Of a DNA stretch of 64,000 nucleotides, positions 61,675-64,000 are shown piece by piece. Source of the stretch: an uncultured Oscillibacter sp. Its GTDB lineage: Bacteria > Bacillota > Clostridia > Oscillospirales > Oscillospiraceae. The stretch covers positions 17,830 to 81,829 of the forward strand of contig CANDBG010000003.1 of the NCBI GenBank assembly GCA_947382875.1, written 5' to 3'. Under the pieces are notes generated by a model, which was given only the letters and a program-made list of their open reading frames with translations, was not told where the DNA came from and made no database searches. Each line of letters starts with the position of its first letter. Position 1 is the stretch's first letter. The position numbers and the translations under genes were made by a program.

Positions 61675-62679
61675 TTATTCGCTCCTTTGCTCCAGCTGAT
61701 AACAGACCTCATCTATTTTAACAGCCATATTTTTCTTGTGCGTACCCATCCGGCCCGTAAACCAGTGGTATCCGCCGATATTCAGGTAAATCGGTGTTTC
61801 CTTGGTATAACCCATATCTATCACATCTCCCACATTGAGATGGAAAATGTCGCTCAGGGATAGCTGTGTACTGCCCAGCGCCGCCACGATTTCCAGGCTG
61901 GAATCCCGCAGGTTGTCGAAGATTTCCTCCGAATTGTCCTCCGAGGAGACGCGCCTTCCCGGGTTTTCCCGGCTGATTTCCGCAAAGATTTTGCCCAGCA
62001 CCTCTCCGGGCAGACAAATGCTCATGCGTCCGGAAAGGTTGTTGAACTGGATTTTCAAGTCCACAATGATTACGGTTTCATCCAGGCCCAGAATCTGGTT
62101 CAGGGTGGGGTTGATGTCCGTCCGGCTGTACGAAAAATTGATCGGAAGATAATTCTCCCAGCTTGGGTCCATCATTGCAATAACGTCCTTCGCCAGGTCC
62201 TCGTAAAGCCGCAGCTCCAAAGGCGTATAGGCGTAATCGGAAGGGAGGTCCTCCTCCTCCGCGCCCTCGCCGCCCATCATGCGGTCCATCATACTCAGCG
62301 CGGTACTGGTGCCGATGTAAAACATGATCGGGTCTTCTTCGTCCTTGTCTTTGATTTTCACATCTGCCAAAGCCAGCACATCGCCCTCTGACAGTGCGTT
62401 GGAAAACTCATAATAATGCTGTTCTTCCACGCTTTCCACAGTCACTTCACAGTTTGTTCGAAGCCGGGCGTTCAGCCGGGAGCCAACCACGCGGGAATAG
62501 TTATCGAAAATGCCGTTGAGCATTTTGATCCGGTCCCGGTTAAACTTCCGCGGGCTGGCGAAGTCATACTTTTGATACTTCTTTTCCGGTTTCTGGTCGC
62601 CGTTGTCCAAATCCTTGTCGCCGCTGCGGACCGCGTTCAGCAAAGCATCTATTTGAGCTTGTGATAATACATCTGCCAT
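61675..62679 (-). CDS. fliM: Flagellar motor switch protein FliM
   Basis: 334 aa. The N-terminal CheY-binding motif LSQAQIDALL is present, followed by the CheC-like middle domain (MDRMMGGEG and FSYSRTDINP blocks) and the C-terminal SpoA domain. It ends 7 bases before fliY. Confidence 0.96.
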   Translation of the reverse strand: MADVLSQAQIDALLNAVRSGDKDLDNGDQKPEKKYQKYDFASPRKFNRDRIKMLNGIFDNYSRVVGSRLNARLRTNCEVTVESVEEQHYYEFSNALSEGDVLALADVKIKDKDEEDPIMFYIGTSTALSMMDRMMGGEGAEEEDLPSDYAYTPLELRLYEDLAKDVIAMMDPSWENYLPINFSYSRTDINPTLNQILGLDETVIIVDLKIQFNNLSGRMSICLPGEVLGKIFAEISRENPGRRVSSEDNSEEIFDNLRDSSLEIVAALGSTQLSLSDIFHLNVGDVIDMGYTKETPIYLNIGGYHWFTGRMGTHKKNMAVKIDEVCYQLEQRSE

Positions 62680-62721
62680 GAGGTCCCCCTGTTTCTGCTC
62701 TTGCTGGATTTTCCGGCCCCG

Positions 62722-63504
62722 TTACTGGGTCGTAAAGTGTTCTTCGGTGAATTCGTCGGTCACGCCCGCCGCTTCCATTTCCGCCTCAATGTCCCGTCCG
62801 CTGACGATCATCTCGACCCGACGGTTGAGGGCCATATTGGCTGCGGTGTCGTTGGGCACCAGGGGTTTCCATTCACCGATGCCCTCGCTGATGAGACGAC
62901 CGCCGTCCAGGACGCCGTGTTCCTGAAGGTAAATGACCACGTTGGTCGCGCGCTCGCTGGCAAGGGTACGGTCATTGTCAATCAGGTTGCCGTTTTTCCG
63001 CGCCCGGGCCGTGTGGCCCTGCACGCGCACCTCGTCAATGGAGCGGGACACGCTGTTGAGCATCTGGCCCACTTCATTGAGGACCGGGTAACTGTCCTGC
63101 TTGAGAACGGCGCTGTTGCCATTGAAAAACACGGTGTTGTTAAAACGGATATACACTTTGCCGCCGTTTTTCTCCACGCTGATGATACTCTGCGACACCT
63201 GGGATTCCACATAAGCCTGTATGCTCTGGAAGAGCTGTTCGATATCCGCATCGACCTCCGCTTGCTCCAGGTTGCCGGTCTGATCCCCGGGGTCCGCCAC
63301 AGGTCCGCCGAATCCCTCGGGATCGGTTTGCGTCGGTATCGCGTCGGGGTTGAAGCTCTCAACGATGGCCTTCCAGTTTTCCGTACTAATCGTGGACATG
63401 GAGTACAGCAGCACGAAGAAGCACAGCAGAAGCGTCACCATGTCGCCGTAGGTATCCATCCAGTTTGCGCCGCCGCCTCCGCTGCTCTTTTTCTTCAACG
63501 CCAT
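62722..63504 (-). CDS. motB: Flagellar stator protein MotB
   Basis: 260 aa. One span near residues 18-38 with the essential Asp in DTYGDMVTLLL; the outer part is an OmpA-like peptidoglycan-binding domain with VQGHTARARKNGN and ASERATNVVIYL. Proton or sodium channel with MotA. Confidence 0.94.
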   Translation of the reverse strand: MALKKKSSGGGGANWMDTYGDMVTLLLCFFVLLYSMSTISTENWKAIVESFNPDAIPTQTDPEGFGGPVADPGDQTGNLEQAEVDADIEQLFQSIQAYVESQVSQSIISVEKNGGKVYIRFNNTVFFNGNSAVLKQDSYPVLNEVGQMLNSVSRSIDEVRVQGHTARARKNGNLIDNDRTLASERATNVVIYLQEHGVLDGGRLISEGIGEWKPLVPNDTAANMALNRRVEMIVSGRDIEAEMEAAGVTDEFTEEHFTTQ

Positions 63505-63519
63505 AACGTTCCGCCTCCT

Positions 63520-64000
63520 TTATGATGCCGCTTTTTCCTCGCCGCCCATTTCGCGCTGCTTCTGCGCCATGTAAGTGAGCAGCCGCTCCCGCAGGGACTT
63601 GGGGTTTTCGCCCGCCTGAATGGCCATGACGCCCTCGACAATGATCTGCTTGCAGAGGATTTCCTCCGAGTCGCGGTTGCGCAGGAGCTGGGCAATCGGT
63701 CCAAAGACCATGTGCGCGAGAATACAGCCGTACAGGGTGGTAATCAGGGCGGTGCCCATACTGCCGCCAAGGTCGCCGGCGCCGTCTTCGAGGTTCATGG
63801 ATTTGAGCATGTTAATCAGGCCCACCAGCGTACCCACCATGCCGAACGCCGGGGCCACGCTGGACGCCTTGTCGTACATGGCCGCCGCCGCGTCGTGCCG
63901 GGCACTCATGCACTCGATATCGTTTTCCAGAATGCCGCGGACCTTATCTTGGTCGTTGGCGTCAACGATAAGCATAATGGCCTGTTTGAAAAACGGGTCC
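63520..64000 (-). CDS. motA: Flagellar stator protein MotA, 5' end outside window
   Basis: The last 160 codons are visible. The frame is open to the window edge. It includes spans 3 and 4 (VAPAFGMVGTLVGLINML and MGTALITTLYGCILAHMVFGPIA) and the cytosolic end with VEGVMAIQAGENP. The start lies beyond base 64000. Confidence 0.93.
   Translation of the reverse strand, partial: DPFFKQAIMLIVDANDQDKVRGILENDIECMSARHDAAAAMYDKASSVAPAFGMVGTLVGLINMLKSMNLEDGAGDLGGSMGTALITTLYGCILAHMVFGPIAQLLRNRDSEEILCKQIIVEGVMAIQAGENPKSLRERLLTYMAQKQREMGGEEKAAS

Overview
The window reads as chromosome of a motile, GC-rich Gram-positive anaerobe of the Clostridia, most likely an Oscillospirales relative. The clues are a CheC-type FliY, CheC/CheD/CheV chemotaxis proteins, a YtrA-type GntR/ABC cassette, purine-rich Shine-Dalgarno sequences and no lipopolysaccharide or outer-membrane biogenesis genes. 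The organism assignment is inference. No tRNA, rRNA, CRISPR array or insertion sequence was seen, and no gene-free stretch exceeds 300 bases.

Region A (1-25958, minus strand) is one very long operon for a phage-tail-like contractile injection system (CIS). In transcription order: a conserved CIS-locus protein (593 aa), four membrane or envelope proteins (a pseudokinase-like single-pass protein, a HAMP plus degenerate cyclase protein, a MORN-repeat protein, a TolC-like coiled-coil protein), a 933-aa anchored protein with a copper-amine-oxidase-N-like end, then DUF4255 cap/terminator, an unknown, a DUF4280 PAAR-like tip, a single sheath, tube, a small assembly protein, DUF6760, a second tube-like protein with a long tail, an 833-aa helical protein, two CIS-tube/LysM-type proteins, gpD hub, gpV spike, gp25 and baseplate gpJ, which runs off the window. 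The operon starts at an extended -10 promoter with no good -35 box but with two 9-bp direct repeats 11 bp apart.

Region B (25994-32739) holds an amidohydrolase, a histidine kinase, and a divergent unit of OmpR-type response regulator, CIS AAA+ ATPase, two small proteins and a TcdA-like protein; a NifU-like protein faces them. The kinase/regulator pair next to the CIS ATPase suggests signal-controlled CIS expression. Region C (32732-36641, minus) is a MoxR-type AAA ATPase, a VWA/DUF2201 protein and a leucine-rich-repeat-like protein.

Region D (36743-48650) is mixed housekeeping and accessory: a GntR/ABC-2 transporter unit with a clear operator, a zinc-ribbon protein, a subtilisin-like protein, ftsH, rlmB, a degenerate P-type ATPase-like membrane protein, a PepSY protein and a DUF2156-GNAT fusion.

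Region E (48668-64000, minus) is a flagellar/chemotaxis operon: motA-motB-fliM-fliY-cheY-fliO-fliP-fliQ-fliR-flhB-flhA-fliA-two rod/hook genes-cheC-cheD-cheV-EAL/HDOD. It lacks flhF, flhG, cheA, cheW and cheB at their usual places.
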